In this document: positions 35,228 to 44,282 of the stretch, one piece after another
Position numbering within the stretch: the stretch's first letter is position 1
Layout of the letters: every line of letters starts with the position of its first letter
NCBI GenBank assembly: GCA_945888625.1
Contig: CAMDAH010000012.1
Location: 1 to 64,000 of the forward strand
DNA: 64,000 nt
Direction of reading: 5' to 3'
Source: Chryseobacterium gleum
Lineage (GTDB): Bacteria > Bacteroidota > Bacteroidia > Flavobacteriales_D > Crocinitomicaceae
Made by a program: the position numbers and the translations under genes
Notes under the pieces: generated by a model
Told to the model about the DNA's origin: nothing
What the model saw: the letters and a program-made list of their open reading frames with translations, nothing else
The model's database searches: none

Positions 35228-36415
35228 TTAAATAACAGCTAACTTTTTACCAACTTTAATGAACGCTGCAATTGCCTTATCCAAATCTTCTTTAGAGTGA
35301 GCAGCAGATAGCTGCGTTCTAATTCGGGCTTGGTCCTTTGCTACAACTGGATAAAAAAATCCGATTGCATAAATACCCTCTTTGAGTAGTTCATCGGCAA
35401 ACTTTTGAGATAGCGCTGCATCGTAGAGCATAATAGGAACTATAGGCGAATTGCCAGGTTTAATATCGAAGCCTGCGGCCTTAATTTTTTCTTTAAAGTA
35501 AAGGGTATTTTCCTCCAATTTGTCGCGTAAATCGGTGTTAGTGGAAAGAATATCAAATACCTTGATAGACGCACCAACTATGGCAGGCGATAAGGAATTT
35601 GAAAATAAATAAGGGCGTGAACGCTGCCTAAGCATTTCAATAATTTCTTTATTTCCAGTAGTGTAACCCCCCATTGCGCCACCCAAGGCCTTTCCAAGCG
35701 TTCCTGTAATAATATCTACTCGATCCATCACACCGCAATGTTCCGGAACTCCTCTACCTGTCTTGCCAATAAAACCTGCGGAATGACATTCGTCTGTCAT
35801 GACTAATGCGTCGTACTTGTCGGCCAAATCACAAATCTTATCCATTAAGGCAATATCGCCATCCATAGAAAAAACTCCATCGGTAACAATAATCCGGTGT
35901 CTTTGGTCCTGCGCCTTAATTAATTGGTCCTCTAGATCCTGCATGTTGGAATGCTTGTAACGATAACGCTGGGCTTTGCATAAGCGAACACCATCAATAA
36001 TCGAAGCATGATTTAATTCATCGGAGATTATAGCATCATCCTCCGAAAAAAGAGGTTCAAATAAACCACCATTGGCATCAAAAGCAGCAGCGTAAAGAAT
36101 CGTATCTTCAGTACCGTAAAACTCCGCTATTTTACGCTCTAAAGTTTTATGAATATCTTGCGTACCGCAAATAAATCGAACCGAAGACATTCCAAATCCA
36201 TGCGAATCTAATGCGTCTTTTGCCGCTTGCACTACCTCAGGATGAGATGAAAGACCAAGGTAATTATTAGCACACATAACTACTACATCTTCGCCGGTAC
36301 TCACGTGAACACTTGGACCTTGAGGACCAGTAATAATACGCTCTTTTTTCATCAATCCCTTATCTTGAATTGACGCTAATTCATCCGACAAAAAAGATTT
36401 TATATTTCCGTACAT
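35228..36415 (-). CDS. kbl: Glycine C-acetyltransferase (KBL)
   Basis: A PLP enzyme that converts 2-amino-3-ketobutyrate and CoA to glycine and acetyl-CoA in threonine breakdown. The 395 residues closely follow E. coli Kbl: [75 protein letters not shown] and the PLP-lysine motif [17 protein letters not shown]. No threonine dehydrogenase gene is in this window. Serine palmitoyltransferase is a close relative in this phylum, but the RFICGTQ and [27 protein letters not shown] segments fit Kbl. Confidence 0.94.
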   Translation of the reverse strand: MYGNIKSFLSDELASIQDKGLMKKERIITGPQGPSVHVSTGEDVVVMCANNYLGLSSHPEVVQAAKDALDSHGFGMSSVRFICGTQDIHKTLERKIAEFYGTEDTILYAAAFDANGGLFEPLFSEDDAIISDELNHASIIDGVRLCKAQRYRYKHSNMQDLEDQLIKAQDQRHRIIVTDGVFSMDGDIALMDKICDLADKYDALVMTDECHSAGFIGKTGRGVPEHCGVMDRVDIITGTLGKALGGAMGGYTTGNKEIIEMLRQRSRPYLFSNSLSPAIVGASIKVFDILSTNTDLRDKLEENTLYFKEKIKAAGFDIKPGNSPIVPIMLYDAALSQKFADELLKEGIYAIGFFYPVVAKDQARIRTQLSAAHSKEDLDKAIAAFIKVGKKLAVI

Positions 36416-36417
36416 AC

Positions 36418-36975
36418 TTATTTATTTAGAAATTCTCGACTCCGTTTAACTAATAAATTTAATAAAACACTTGCTTCTTTTGGATCAATTTTTTTACCAA
36501 ACCGAACCGATTTATTGAGGTATTCAAATTGAAACCGCTCCCCGCCATTAATCCATGGAGATGATTCCCAAACACTTTGAATGGAGTTAGGTTCAGGATA
36601 CACCAAACTAATTTTTTCAATGTTTTCATGAAAATATACCGAAGACTTACCGTAATTAGCGATTGACTTTTTAATGTGAATACCAACCTCATTAACTTTA
36701 ATTTTTTCCTTTCCATATTGTAACCAAAGAAAGGCCTTCGTTACGCGAAAAGCGTAATAGAACCAAAAAACTAATGCAACAACAATAATAATTTTTTCCT
36801 GTCGGGACAACTTAAGAACATTAAAAGCCCAAATTAATGTAAAACCGATGGTATACCACATAGCTAACCAAGCACCCATCATAAGATTGACAAACAACTT
36901 CTTTTCTGGCTCAATAACAATCGTTGTTTTATCGGAATGATCAACAAAAGTAATTCGTTGCCCTATTGATTTCAT
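36418..36975 (-). CDS. Two-helix membrane protein with PH-like domain
   Basis: About 185 residues from the ATG at 36975, which the -7 box 4 nt upstream supports; a start at 36993 would overlap that box. Two transmembrane helices ([28 protein letters not shown] and [23 protein letters not shown]) are followed by a cytoplasmic beta-rich domain ([12 protein letters not shown]-like text, [26 protein letters not shown]). This layout resembles bacterial PH-domain membrane proteins. Function unknown. It is 2 nt from kbl and probably leads the kbl operon. Confidence 0.7.
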   Translation of the reverse strand: MKSIGQRITFVDHSDKTTIVIEPEKKLFVNLMMGAWLAMWYTIGFTLIWAFNVLKLSRQEKIIIVVALVFWFYYAFRVTKAFLWLQYGKEKIKVNEVGIHIKKSIANYGKSSVYFHENIEKISLVYPEPNSIQSVWESSPWINGGERFQFEYLNKSVRFGKKIDPKEASVLLNLLVKRSREFLNK

Positions 36976-36979
36976 AGTA

Positions 36980-36987
36980 CAAAAATA
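36980..36987 (-). promoter_or_regulatory. -7 box, 4 nt before the start codon
   Basis: The minus strand reads TATTTTTG, a perfect TAnnTTTG match, ending 4 nt before the ATG at 36975. Transcription would begin at or next to the A of ATG. The box lies only 4 nt beyond the T run of the gldN terminator. Confidence 0.55.
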
Positions 36988-36991
36988 AAAC

Positions 36992-37015
36992 AAAAAACCC
37001 CGGCAAGTGCCAGGG
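36992..37015 (-). terminator. Rho-independent terminator of the gld operon
   Basis: On the minus strand CCCTGGC-ACTT-GCCGGGG forms a 7-bp stem (six Watson-Crick pairs and one G-U) with a 4-nt loop, directly followed by six T. It lies 21 nt after the gldN stop. This is the clearest intrinsic terminator in the window and one of its few GC-rich elements. Confidence 0.88.
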
Positions 37016-37036
37016 CTTTGAAAAATTTAACACCAC

Positions 37037-38305
37037 TTAGTAATTCCAAACGTCGTGTTCCCAAGTGCGCAACGAATTTTTAAATTCTTCCGCTTTGTAT
37101 AGTGCATCCACACCAAAACGATAATCTTGAATTTCTTGATCGAATCTGTTTGAACTCTTGTAAATCTGTGCAGTAAAATAACGTTTCCAAAATAAATCAT
37201 CGAAAGACATTAAATTAGCGTCTGATTTATCGTTGTACACAAAATAATTTACGATAACATTTCTCAATTCAGGGAAATACAACCAAAACATTTCACGCTC
37301 TTCATACTCATCCTCGTATTCCTCAAAACCTTTGCCAAAAATATATGCTTTACCAGATTTACTGTATACAATTAAATCGCCACGTTCAGCGTCGGGATCA
37401 TTTGAATTGACATCTACCGTATAACGTGCAACAGGCGCAATGCAAATAACTCGTTTTTCAAACATGGATAATTCTTTATCGAAATACCAATCTTCCTTTA
37501 GGTTGTACGCAAAAATGCTATTTGAAGCAGCATACATAACCTTGTAATCTTTTTTTACTACCGAATTAACATTGGCTGCATCCCACCAACTTTGAAATTT
37601 ATCCCTATCAACAGATAAAAACGTTTCGTAATCAGGATCAGCTTTAATAGCCGAGTCTAAAAATACTTGGAGTGTTTGGTCCGTTTTCACAACAGTAATG
37701 GTGTCTTCAGTGTCACTTATTCGAGCGAGTTTTAAATCATCTCCCTTTCCATTGGCTGAAATTATGTCTGATATTGCTTTTTTGTATTGACCACTTAGAA
37801 AATAGTCGTTTCCGTTAAAATTAGGACTTTTGACCACTGGATATTTGAGACTGTAGCCGTCTTCCACGGTCGGGTGTAAATCGCTAGCAACCTGATAAAC
37901 TGTCAAATCGCCAAGAAGGATATGTCGCAAAATGATTGTCCAAAGTGACCAACTCGTTTGATTACGATTCCAAGATGTATTATCCACCTCTTTTAAACTA
38001 GAAGGACTGTATGATGTTGCTTCGCCCTCCGCACCTTCAAAAGAATCGTAGGGTAGAAATATCGAGTGATTCATTTTTTCTCTGGCATCGATTCGAGAAT
38101 ACACTCTTTTAGCAAAAGCATAATCAGCTGCACGAACAAACTCGTATGGCCTAGCCGCACCCACTGGCAGTTCTTCCTGAAGTACAACCCCGTCAATAAC
38201 ACCGTTGGAAGGTTGATTTAATGGCCCTCTCATCGGATCACCTTGTGCACTTACTAAAGACGACAAGCCAATACAAAAATAAATTAATCCAATAGTTGCT
38301 TTCAT
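37037..38305 (-). CDS. gldN: Gliding/T9SS protein GldN (PorN)
   Basis: GldN (PorN) forms, with GldK (PorK), the periplasmic ring of the type IX secretion system below the outer membrane. The 422-residue protein has a signal peptide (IGLSSLVSAQ), then VLQEELPVGAARPYEFVRAADYAFAKRVYSRIDAREKMN, WTIILRHILLGDLTVYQ, ICIAPVARY and MFWLYFPELRNVIVNYFVYN, all typical. From memory flavobacterial GldN is about 300-350 residues, so this one is longer; the extra length seems to lie in about residues 100-240. It is the last gene of the operon, 6 nt after gldM, followed by a strong terminator. Confidence 0.93.
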   Translation of the reverse strand: MKATIGLIYFCIGLSSLVSAQGDPMRGPLNQPSNGVIDGVVLQEELPVGAARPYEFVRAADYAFAKRVYSRIDAREKMNHSIFLPYDSFEGAEGEATSYSPSSLKEVDNTSWNRNQTSWSLWTIILRHILLGDLTVYQVASDLHPTVEDGYSLKYPVVKSPNFNGNDYFLSGQYKKAISDIISANGKGDDLKLARISDTEDTITVVKTDQTLQVFLDSAIKADPDYETFLSVDRDKFQSWWDAANVNSVVKKDYKVMYAASNSIFAYNLKEDWYFDKELSMFEKRVICIAPVARYTVDVNSNDPDAERGDLIVYSKSGKAYIFGKGFEEYEDEYEEREMFWLYFPELRNVIVNYFVYNDKSDANLMSFDDLFWKRYFTAQIYKSSNRFDQEIQDYRFGVDALYKAEEFKNSLRTWEHDVWNY

Positions 38306-38311
38306 AATTTC

Positions 38312-40063
38312 CTAGTTTGTAACTTTTAAAATTCCTTGAGCAGGCAAATCAGCTTTCTTTCCGTTTCGGGTGTAAAAAATCTCAATTCCCACTCGCTTAC
38401 CAGCTCTAAGCTTAGCTACAGCACTCCCTGGAACTACTCGTCCATTAAAAGGAACATCATCAATCGTTCCACCAATATATCCAAAAACTACACCTGTAAA
38501 AACGGATTCTGCTCCAAAGCTTACAGTTGCGGTATAACCAGTTTGCTTAGAGATCACAGTACCTGCTACTTGTGCAGTTGGAAATGGCTTTACTCTATAC
38601 TTAAAAGTACCGAAACCTCTCGATTTACCATCTTTATCTTTTCCTGTTAAAGTAATGGCCACTTGCTTGGATCCTGGAGCAACTCTAACATAATAACCTT
38701 TGTAGTTGCCATTTGCATCACTCCAACTAGCTTGAGTAGCTGATCCACCAGAAACACTAATAGAAGAGGATACTACACCTGCAGCAACAGGAACCACTTT
38801 ATTATCATGATCTTTATACATAACAGATAACTCGGGTAACGCAATGGAACCATTTGGCTGAACAATCTGCACTTTCCACGTCCATGGTCTTTCTTTTGGA
38901 ACACCAGCTTTGTTAAAAATCTTAACTGTTCCAGATAGATTCATTTCACCGTTGTTAGCTGCACGTGTTTTAACGGTTCCTATACCGTCAACAACTGTTA
39001 TCGTTCCAGGACCAGTTACCACAGGGTTATTGTCTGAATCGTATGCGGCCATAGTTACTTTCAGCTCGATATCTTCACCAGCTGTCGCTACGCCAGGCCC
39101 ACTAACCAATTCTTGAATTTTATTAAAAGAATATTCACCAGTCGTAACCTTACTTTTCAACAAGTTCACTGCTTTTGCTCTTGCTGCTAAAATATCATTC
39201 TGCAAGGAAGATAATGAAGCAAGTGCACCAACAAGCGGTGAATGGTCAAAAGTTTTTGCCATCCAATGGATACCTTTCAATTCATGGTGATCATTTAATT
39301 CCTGCTTTGTTAATTCTTCATAAATGGATGATAAAGCAGCAAGATCTTCCTTGTTAACTTTATTACCTGGTGCTTTAAACATGTTTTCGATTTGCTTCGT
39401 TAAATCGTTATTGTCTTTAAAGGTGTTGATGTCTTTCACTTTAACAACCCATTTGGTATTTTCACCTTCTTTGTATGATCCAGTGGTTTCTACAACGAAC
39501 TTGCGGTAAGCATTAAATTTTTTCCAAAGTTTTAAACCATCTTTCGTGGGGTCTAATCTTTTAATTTCAGAACCTATTATTTCATGCATCGGCTTATCAA
39601 ACTGGTCTTTCGCTTGAACTGCTTCTAAATTCATTCTAATGGGCAACAATGGCTTTTCTAAAGAATATTTAGTCCAAATAATCGATTCTTTATTCTTGTC
39701 CTTTACGTTTTTTATGTCTTCACCACTTTTCTCAAGGATTTTGAGCTTCACTTCGTCAATGAGCTTAATCATAGCGCCTGTTTCTTTATCCACTTTTTTA
39801 ATGAGGTCCAAGTATTGTTTGATTTTTTTCTTCTTAGCTCTACCAGCCTCGTCATCTAACTGAGTTGACAATTCTTGACTAAGATCTTTTTTAGCAGCCT
39901 CTCCTCTTTCAAACTGAACAATATTTCCTCTTTGAATATTCTCCTCAATAGCAACAAAAGCATCAAGAACAGACTTAGAAACATTCAATGCAAGTAATGC
40001 CGTAAGCACTAAATACATCATACCAATCATCTTTTGTCTTGGGGTTTCTTTACCTCCAGCCAT
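38312..40063 (-). CDS. gldM: T9SS motor protein GldM
   Basis: GldM (PorM) spans the periplasm and with GldL forms the proton-driven rotary motor of T9SS and gliding. The 583-residue protein begins MAGGKETPRQKMIGMMYLVLTALLALNVSK: one N-terminal helix with the conserved Arg9 just before it. The remainder is periplasmic, with a helical part (about 60-230) followed by beta-rich repeats (AGEDIELKVTMAAYDSDNNPVV, VAGTVISKQTGYTATVSFGA) as in the stacked D1-D4 domains. It lies 48 nt downstream of gldL and 6 nt upstream of gldN. Confidence 0.95.
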   Translation of the reverse strand: MAGGKETPRQKMIGMMYLVLTALLALNVSKSVLDAFVAIEENIQRGNIVQFERGEAAKKDLSQELSTQLDDEAGRAKKKKIKQYLDLIKKVDKETGAMIKLIDEVKLKILEKSGEDIKNVKDKNKESIIWTKYSLEKPLLPIRMNLEAVQAKDQFDKPMHEIIGSEIKRLDPTKDGLKLWKKFNAYRKFVVETTGSYKEGENTKWVVKVKDINTFKDNNDLTKQIENMFKAPGNKVNKEDLAALSSIYEELTKQELNDHHELKGIHWMAKTFDHSPLVGALASLSSLQNDILAARAKAVNLLKSKVTTGEYSFNKIQELVSGPGVATAGEDIELKVTMAAYDSDNNPVVTGPGTITVVDGIGTVKTRAANNGEMNLSGTVKIFNKAGVPKERPWTWKVQIVQPNGSIALPELSVMYKDHDNKVVPVAAGVVSSSISVSGGSATQASWSDANGNYKGYYVRVAPGSKQVAITLTGKDKDGKSRGFGTFKYRVKPFPTAQVAGTVISKQTGYTATVSFGAESVFTGVVFGYIGGTIDDVPFNGRVVPGSAVAKLRAGKRVGIEIFYTRNGKKADLPAQGILKVTN

Positions 40064-40111
40064 AATTTATGTGTTTAAAATTATTTATAATTAATTAGGT
40101 TGTTAAATGAT

Positions 40112-40960
40112 TTAGCTTTTCATTGCCTTAAGCATGTTTCCGTAAACATTATTCAAGTCGGTTAAGTTTTGTGCTAACATAGCCATGTTCTCACGGTACA
40201 ATTTAGTATCCTCGGCAGAAGCTGATAAATCACTCATCATTTCTAACACTTGTTTTTGGAAGCCTTGAGTTGCCTCTAAATGGGCTGAAGAACCTTGTAA
40301 TTGAAGCTCATAAACATTGTTCAAAGCAGTTAAATTTTTGGAAACGCCTTGCATCGCTATACCCATTTGTTCACCGTCTACTTGAGCTTCGGTAATGCCA
40401 ACGAGTGAAACGGAAGCTTTTTTGTAGTCGGAAACAAGTGTCGCCACACTTTGAGAAGCTGCTTCTAAACTTGCCACATATGAATCGGTAGCTGTTGCGG
40501 CAGAAGAAACGCTTTTAAGTTGTTCTGCGTTGTTACTTAAGTCCCTCATAGAAGAACCTAATCTATCTAAAAGAGCTTGATCTATTTTGGCATTTGCAAG
40601 TAGCTCGTCGAATTTTTCAGTAATTCCTGTTGAAGAACCTCCTCCTGCTCCACCAGCAAGATCCAATGGCTTTGGAAAAGCAGCCAACTCCTCAGCAGAT
40701 TGCGGTCTTTCATCTTCTGGTAAAAGGTAAGGGTAATAAACAGCCCAATTTGGTTCTGCATGTAAAGGCTCCATAGCACTCAAGGCAAAAATAAGCGCTT
40801 CAGTGGACAGACCGATGATTAACATCTCGTCACAAAAAGGCCAGTGCATAATTTTAAACAACGCTCCAAGAATAACTACGGCAGCACCAAAGCCATAAAC
40901 TTTACCCATTAACTTCTTATACCCTTTAGATGCGAAAACACTTTTTGACTTACCACTCAT
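40112..40960 (-). CDS. gldL: T9SS motor protein GldL
   Basis: GldL (PorL) is the inner-membrane stator-like partner of GldM. The 282-residue protein has two helices: VYGFGAAVVILGALFKIMHW (about 21-40) and MLIIGLSTEALIFALSAM (about 46-63), with an intramembrane glutamate at position 54, matching the essential proton-pathway glutamate known in GldL. After AEPNWAVYYPYLLPEDE, the cytoplasmic region contains a Gly/Ser linker and a long coiled coil (about 120-280). It is longer than the roughly 215-residue F. johnsoniae GldL (from memory), mainly in the coiled coil. Confidence 0.95.
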   Translation of the reverse strand: MSGKSKSVFASKGYKKLMGKVYGFGAAVVILGALFKIMHWPFCDEMLIIGLSTEALIFALSAMEPLHAEPNWAVYYPYLLPEDERPQSAEELAAFPKPLDLAGGAGGGSSTGITEKFDELLANAKIDQALLDRLGSSMRDLSNNAEQLKSVSSAATATDSYVASLEAASQSVATLVSDYKKASVSLVGITEAQVDGEQMGIAMQGVSKNLTALNNVYELQLQGSSAHLEATQGFQKQVLEMMSDLSASAEDTKLYRENMAMLAQNLTDLNNVYGNMLKAMKS

Positions 40961-41012
40961 GATTTTAGATTTATATGTTAAACTTTAATTAAATAATACG
41001 TTACAGAAATAA

Positions 41013-43031
41013 TTATTTTAGCTGGATGTCGCTCTGAATTTCTTCACCATTTTCAGCCTCGAGGTCTTTTCCTCCTCTACCTAAATGTGTCATTACATTA
41101 CGAAATCCGATATACGATTTAGCAGTGTCTTGGTATTCGTATGTGCGTGTTGAATTAAGAAGATAATACCCAATATCTTTCCAAGAACCACCACGAATAA
41201 CTTTACGTTTTTTAACAGGGTGGTCGCCGTCTTTCGCATCATACTGATTGTCGGAATTGAGATCATGCGTAAATTCGCTTGCGGAATTTTCATAAGCCGA
41301 TGAACACCATTCTGCCACATTTCCGGCCATACAATACAGTCCAAAAGCGTTGGGATTATAAGAATATACTTTAACCGTGTGGAACCCACCATCTTCAAAA
41401 TACCTACCTCTCATCGGCTTGAAATTTGCTAAGAAACAACCATTAGCATTTCTGATGTAAGGACCACCCCAAGGATATTGAGATAAATCTAAATCTCCAC
41501 GAGATCCTCTCTCCCACTCAGTTTCAGTAGGCAAACGAAAATCATTTACGAATAAATCCCCATTAGATAATAACCAACTGTGAAAAAGTTGTGTTCTCCA
41601 AACAGAAAAGGCCTTCGCTTGTGACCAAGTAACTCCAACAACAGGATAGTTGTCATAGGCAGTGTGCCAGAAATAATTTTGAGTCATCGGATCATGAAAA
41701 GAATACGTAAAATCCCTAACCCAACATAAAGTGTCAGGATAAACATGAATTCTTTCCTTGATAATAAATCTACTTCTGTCTGTATGGCCCCGAATTGCAT
41801 TATGTTGGCCCTTCGTATTTGTATAACCCAAATCCAAATCTTGCCCTGGATTGATTAAAATCCCCCCCTCCACTAATGCTACACCATTTTGATCAGTAGG
41901 AACCGAGGAATAAGTTGAAGGATCAATAGATGTTGGATCGTTGTAAACAGTTGAATCAAACATTACTTGACTTCCGTCAACATTTAACGTGGAACGATGT
42001 AATCCATTATTTTTATAATCTTTAGATAGTGGATCTCTTCTGTGGTTTCCCGTTAAATTTTCATTTAGATAATTGTAAGAATTTCGCGCATCAACATCTG
42101 CTGTTTGAATTTTCCCTCGCTTTGCAGCCTCCTTATAATCTATCCAATAATAGTCGTAAAAAAGTAACCTTGTATCGATTTGTTTATTCTTAAAGTACTG
42201 TTCCTCCTGACCTAAGTACATATCAGAAAGTAAAAAAGCAGTCTCAGGATCGGTGTAATCAATAGGAACCTCCCAATTCAACGTGAAAAACTTTCGGTTT
42301 TCGAGACGACCACCGTTGGCTTCGAGAAGTTTCTTATCAAAATCTTTAGGACCTTCTGACTTCATGTCAGCCGATTTACCTTCTTTGGAATAAGCATAAA
42401 AGATATTAGAAACCTCTAATGGATTCAGTGTTAAATCAATATCTTTTCTTGTTATTTTCTTAGGAGCTTTCTCTAAACCTGCTTTTTTCCAATCAAAGCC
42501 ATTCACTTTAATTCCGTCATAACCAGATAGTAATAAATAAGCTTTATCTAATTCTTCGGAACCTTCTCCTGTTAAAAACGGCTCAAAAGGAGTGTTAGCA
42601 CCTTGTACATCAGACCCTTGAGAAATAAGTGATCGATAAGGTTCTTTGAAAAAATCATCTGGGACATTAACCCACTCTTCTGCATCGTCAGCAGATTGTC
42701 TTCTAAACAATTTTTCTCTCGCCATTGAGTCACGCACCCAATCCACAAATTGGCGGTATTCGTTATTAGAAATCTCAGAAGCATCCATGTAAAATGCTTG
42801 AACAGAAACCGTTCTCACTCGAGCGGTATGCAAGCCCATGATGTCCTCATCATCTTCTCCAGACTGATATGCTCCGGCGGGCACATAAATCATTCCATAA
42901 GGAACTTTTCCAGGGCCAAGAATGTCTGGGTAAAAAGTACCTCTACCTTGAACACCAACTAAATTACCATCAATGTCATTACACGATGATAAAACAGCTA
43001 TAAATACGGCAATAGCAAAAAATCTTTTCAT
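41013..43031 (-). CDS. gldK: T9SS ring lipoprotein GldK, expanded form
   Basis: GldK (PorK) is an outer-membrane lipoprotein that forms the T9SS ring with GldN. Lipobox LSSC gives lipidated C17. The FGE-sulfatase-like fold is in two parts: residues about 40-100 (YGMIYVPAGAYQSGEDDE, FYMDASEISNNEYRQFVDWV) and about 425-655 (YPVVGVTWSQAKAFSVWRT, FRLPTETEWERGSRG, MAGNVAEWCSSAY, VIRGGSWKDIGYYL, IGFRNV). The 320-odd residues between them are much longer than in F. johnsoniae GldK (about 460 residues in total, from memory), making this protein 672 residues. First gene of gldK-L-M-N. Confidence 0.93.
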   Translation of the reverse strand: MKRFFAIAVFIAVLSSCNDIDGNLVGVQGRGTFYPDILGPGKVPYGMIYVPAGAYQSGEDDEDIMGLHTARVRTVSVQAFYMDASEISNNEYRQFVDWVRDSMAREKLFRRQSADDAEEWVNVPDDFFKEPYRSLISQGSDVQGANTPFEPFLTGEGSEELDKAYLLLSGYDGIKVNGFDWKKAGLEKAPKKITRKDIDLTLNPLEVSNIFYAYSKEGKSADMKSEGPKDFDKKLLEANGGRLENRKFFTLNWEVPIDYTDPETAFLLSDMYLGQEEQYFKNKQIDTRLLFYDYYWIDYKEAAKRGKIQTADVDARNSYNYLNENLTGNHRRDPLSKDYKNNGLHRSTLNVDGSQVMFDSTVYNDPTSIDPSTYSSVPTDQNGVALVEGGILINPGQDLDLGYTNTKGQHNAIRGHTDRSRFIIKERIHVYPDTLCWVRDFTYSFHDPMTQNYFWHTAYDNYPVVGVTWSQAKAFSVWRTQLFHSWLLSNGDLFVNDFRLPTETEWERGSRGDLDLSQYPWGGPYIRNANGCFLANFKPMRGRYFEDGGFHTVKVYSYNPNAFGLYCMAGNVAEWCSSAYENSASEFTHDLNSDNQYDAKDGDHPVKKRKVIRGGSWKDIGYYLLNSTRTYEYQDTAKSYIGFRNVMTHLGRGGKDLEAENGEEIQSDIQLK

Positions 43032-43141
43032 TTTATACTTATTTAAGTTCGAACATTAAACAAACTAACTTTGCTACAGGTTATCATGGTTTGTCATAAC
43101 GTATGAACAATAAAAATGGTTACATACTAAATCTTTAAAAT

Positions 43142-44095
43142 TTATAACCACCTTGGGTGACGCGATTTTGTCACTGGAGGTGGAGGTAAATAAAAACAAT
43201 ACTTAACCATTATTTCATGTGATCCACGGGAAACACTGGAAAGTTTATTTAATGTTAAATCATATGAATACCCTACTGTTAAATCAGCAATTGGATTATA
43301 TCCAAGAATGATTGCTACTGCATCAGATGTTCGGTAGGTTACCCCTCCGTAGGCAATTTCTTTATTATTTTTTACATAAAAGTACCTAGCATTAATATCA
43401 GTAGAAAACTTCACTAAATCAGTTCTTAGTAACAAGTTTCCGTCAATATTACCCCCGGCTACATCTCTTACCTTATAACCACCCATCAAGTAATAGTGAC
43501 GAGCAGACTGATAGGTTGCAGGAAGAACTTGGGAACCAACACTCGATAAAACAGACTCGCTCAGGTGCGTAGAAGATAGTCCAGCGTAAAAATTTTTCCC
43601 TTTGAAATAAGCACCAAAATTTAAATCGAGGTTAGCTGCTTGAAATCCTGTTGCGGGTAATGAAGGGTCAATAATTGTTTGAGGTGGCACCCACGTTGGA
43701 TTCATGCCATAAGTCATAATGCCAACTCCTAGTCCTAGCCCCAAACGGCCTAAATTCCCTATTTGTATTGGATATGAATAATTAAGCAACACGTTATTTT
43801 GTCGCGAAAAACCGATAGCGTCGTGGTAAAATGAAATACCAAGACCTCCAGGAAAGAAGCGATTCATATTAGCTTCAATATTTAAAACGGCAGAATTTGG
43901 AGCGCCATTTACTTTGTCCCATTGATTTCTGTATATGGTGGTTGCACAAATACCATCGTCTAAACCAGTTTCGCCTGGATTTATACTCATTTTATCGTAA
44001 AAAAAATGAGTTAGCAACTTGTCTTGCTGACTAGAAGCACTGCCTATTACAAACAATACTACGAAAGATAAAACACTTATTTTCAACAGGTTCAT
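43142..44095 (-). CDS. PorP/SprF-family outer-membrane protein
   Basis: A 317-residue protein of the PorP/SprF type IX secretion-associated family. The signal peptide ends near SASSQQ. Then come the family features HFFYDKMSINPGETG, ICATTIYRNQWDKVNGAPNSAVLNIEANM and GGLGISFYHDAIGFSRQNNVLLNYSYP, followed by barrel strands up to ILGYNPIADLTVGYSYDLTLNKLS and SHEIMVKYCFYLPPP. SprF-like proteins help secrete or anchor specific T9SS adhesins such as SprB. The PPP start of the tail and closing SRHPRWL are distinctive. It is 110 nt upstream of gldK, like porP in the porPKLMN operon of Porphyromonas. Confidence 0.9.
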   Translation of the reverse strand: MNLLKISVLSFVVLFVIGSASSQQDKLLTHFFYDKMSINPGETGLDDGICATTIYRNQWDKVNGAPNSAVLNIEANMNRFFPGGLGISFYHDAIGFSRQNNVLLNYSYPIQIGNLGRLGLGLGVGIMTYGMNPTWVPPQTIIDPSLPATGFQAANLDLNFGAYFKGKNFYAGLSSTHLSESVLSSVGSQVLPATYQSARHYYLMGGYKVRDVAGGNIDGNLLLRTDLVKFSTDINARYFYVKNNKEIAYGGVTYRTSDAVAIILGYNPIADLTVGYSYDLTLNKLSSVSRGSHEIMVKYCFYLPPPPVTKSRHPRWL

Positions 44096-44282
44096 TTTAA
44101 GTTAACATTAGTCAAGCGCAGAAGGACATGCAGTTTATTCCCAAAACGTGCGCTAAAATAATTAAAAAAAATTAAAACAAAAAAAAAGTTTGTTTTATTA
44201 TTTCAAATAAAGTTAAAACTAACCGATAAAAACTAGTTGATTTGCTTTTTTTAATTTAGAATAAAAATGATGTAATTTAATT
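44096..44282. other. AT-rich intergenic region with weak hairpin
   Basis: This 187-nt gap lies between the PorP/SprF gene and the arginase-fold gene. It is very AT-rich. TAAAACAAA (44173-44181) and TTTGTTTTA (44189-44197) form a 9-bp inverted repeat around a 7-nt loop, followed on the minus strand by a T run; it could end transcription of the upstream arginase-fold gene. No coding region or clear -7 box for the PorP gene was seen. Confidence 0.4.

Noticed and set aside
43032-43141. Imperfect inverted repeat GTTAT...ATAAC upstream of gldK
   Set aside because: Arms are only 5 bp and no matching -7 element is adjacent, so it was not called an operator.
44096-44282. AT-rich gap as an origin or small RNA
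   Set aside because: Only a weak AT hairpin is visible; composition alone does not support either.
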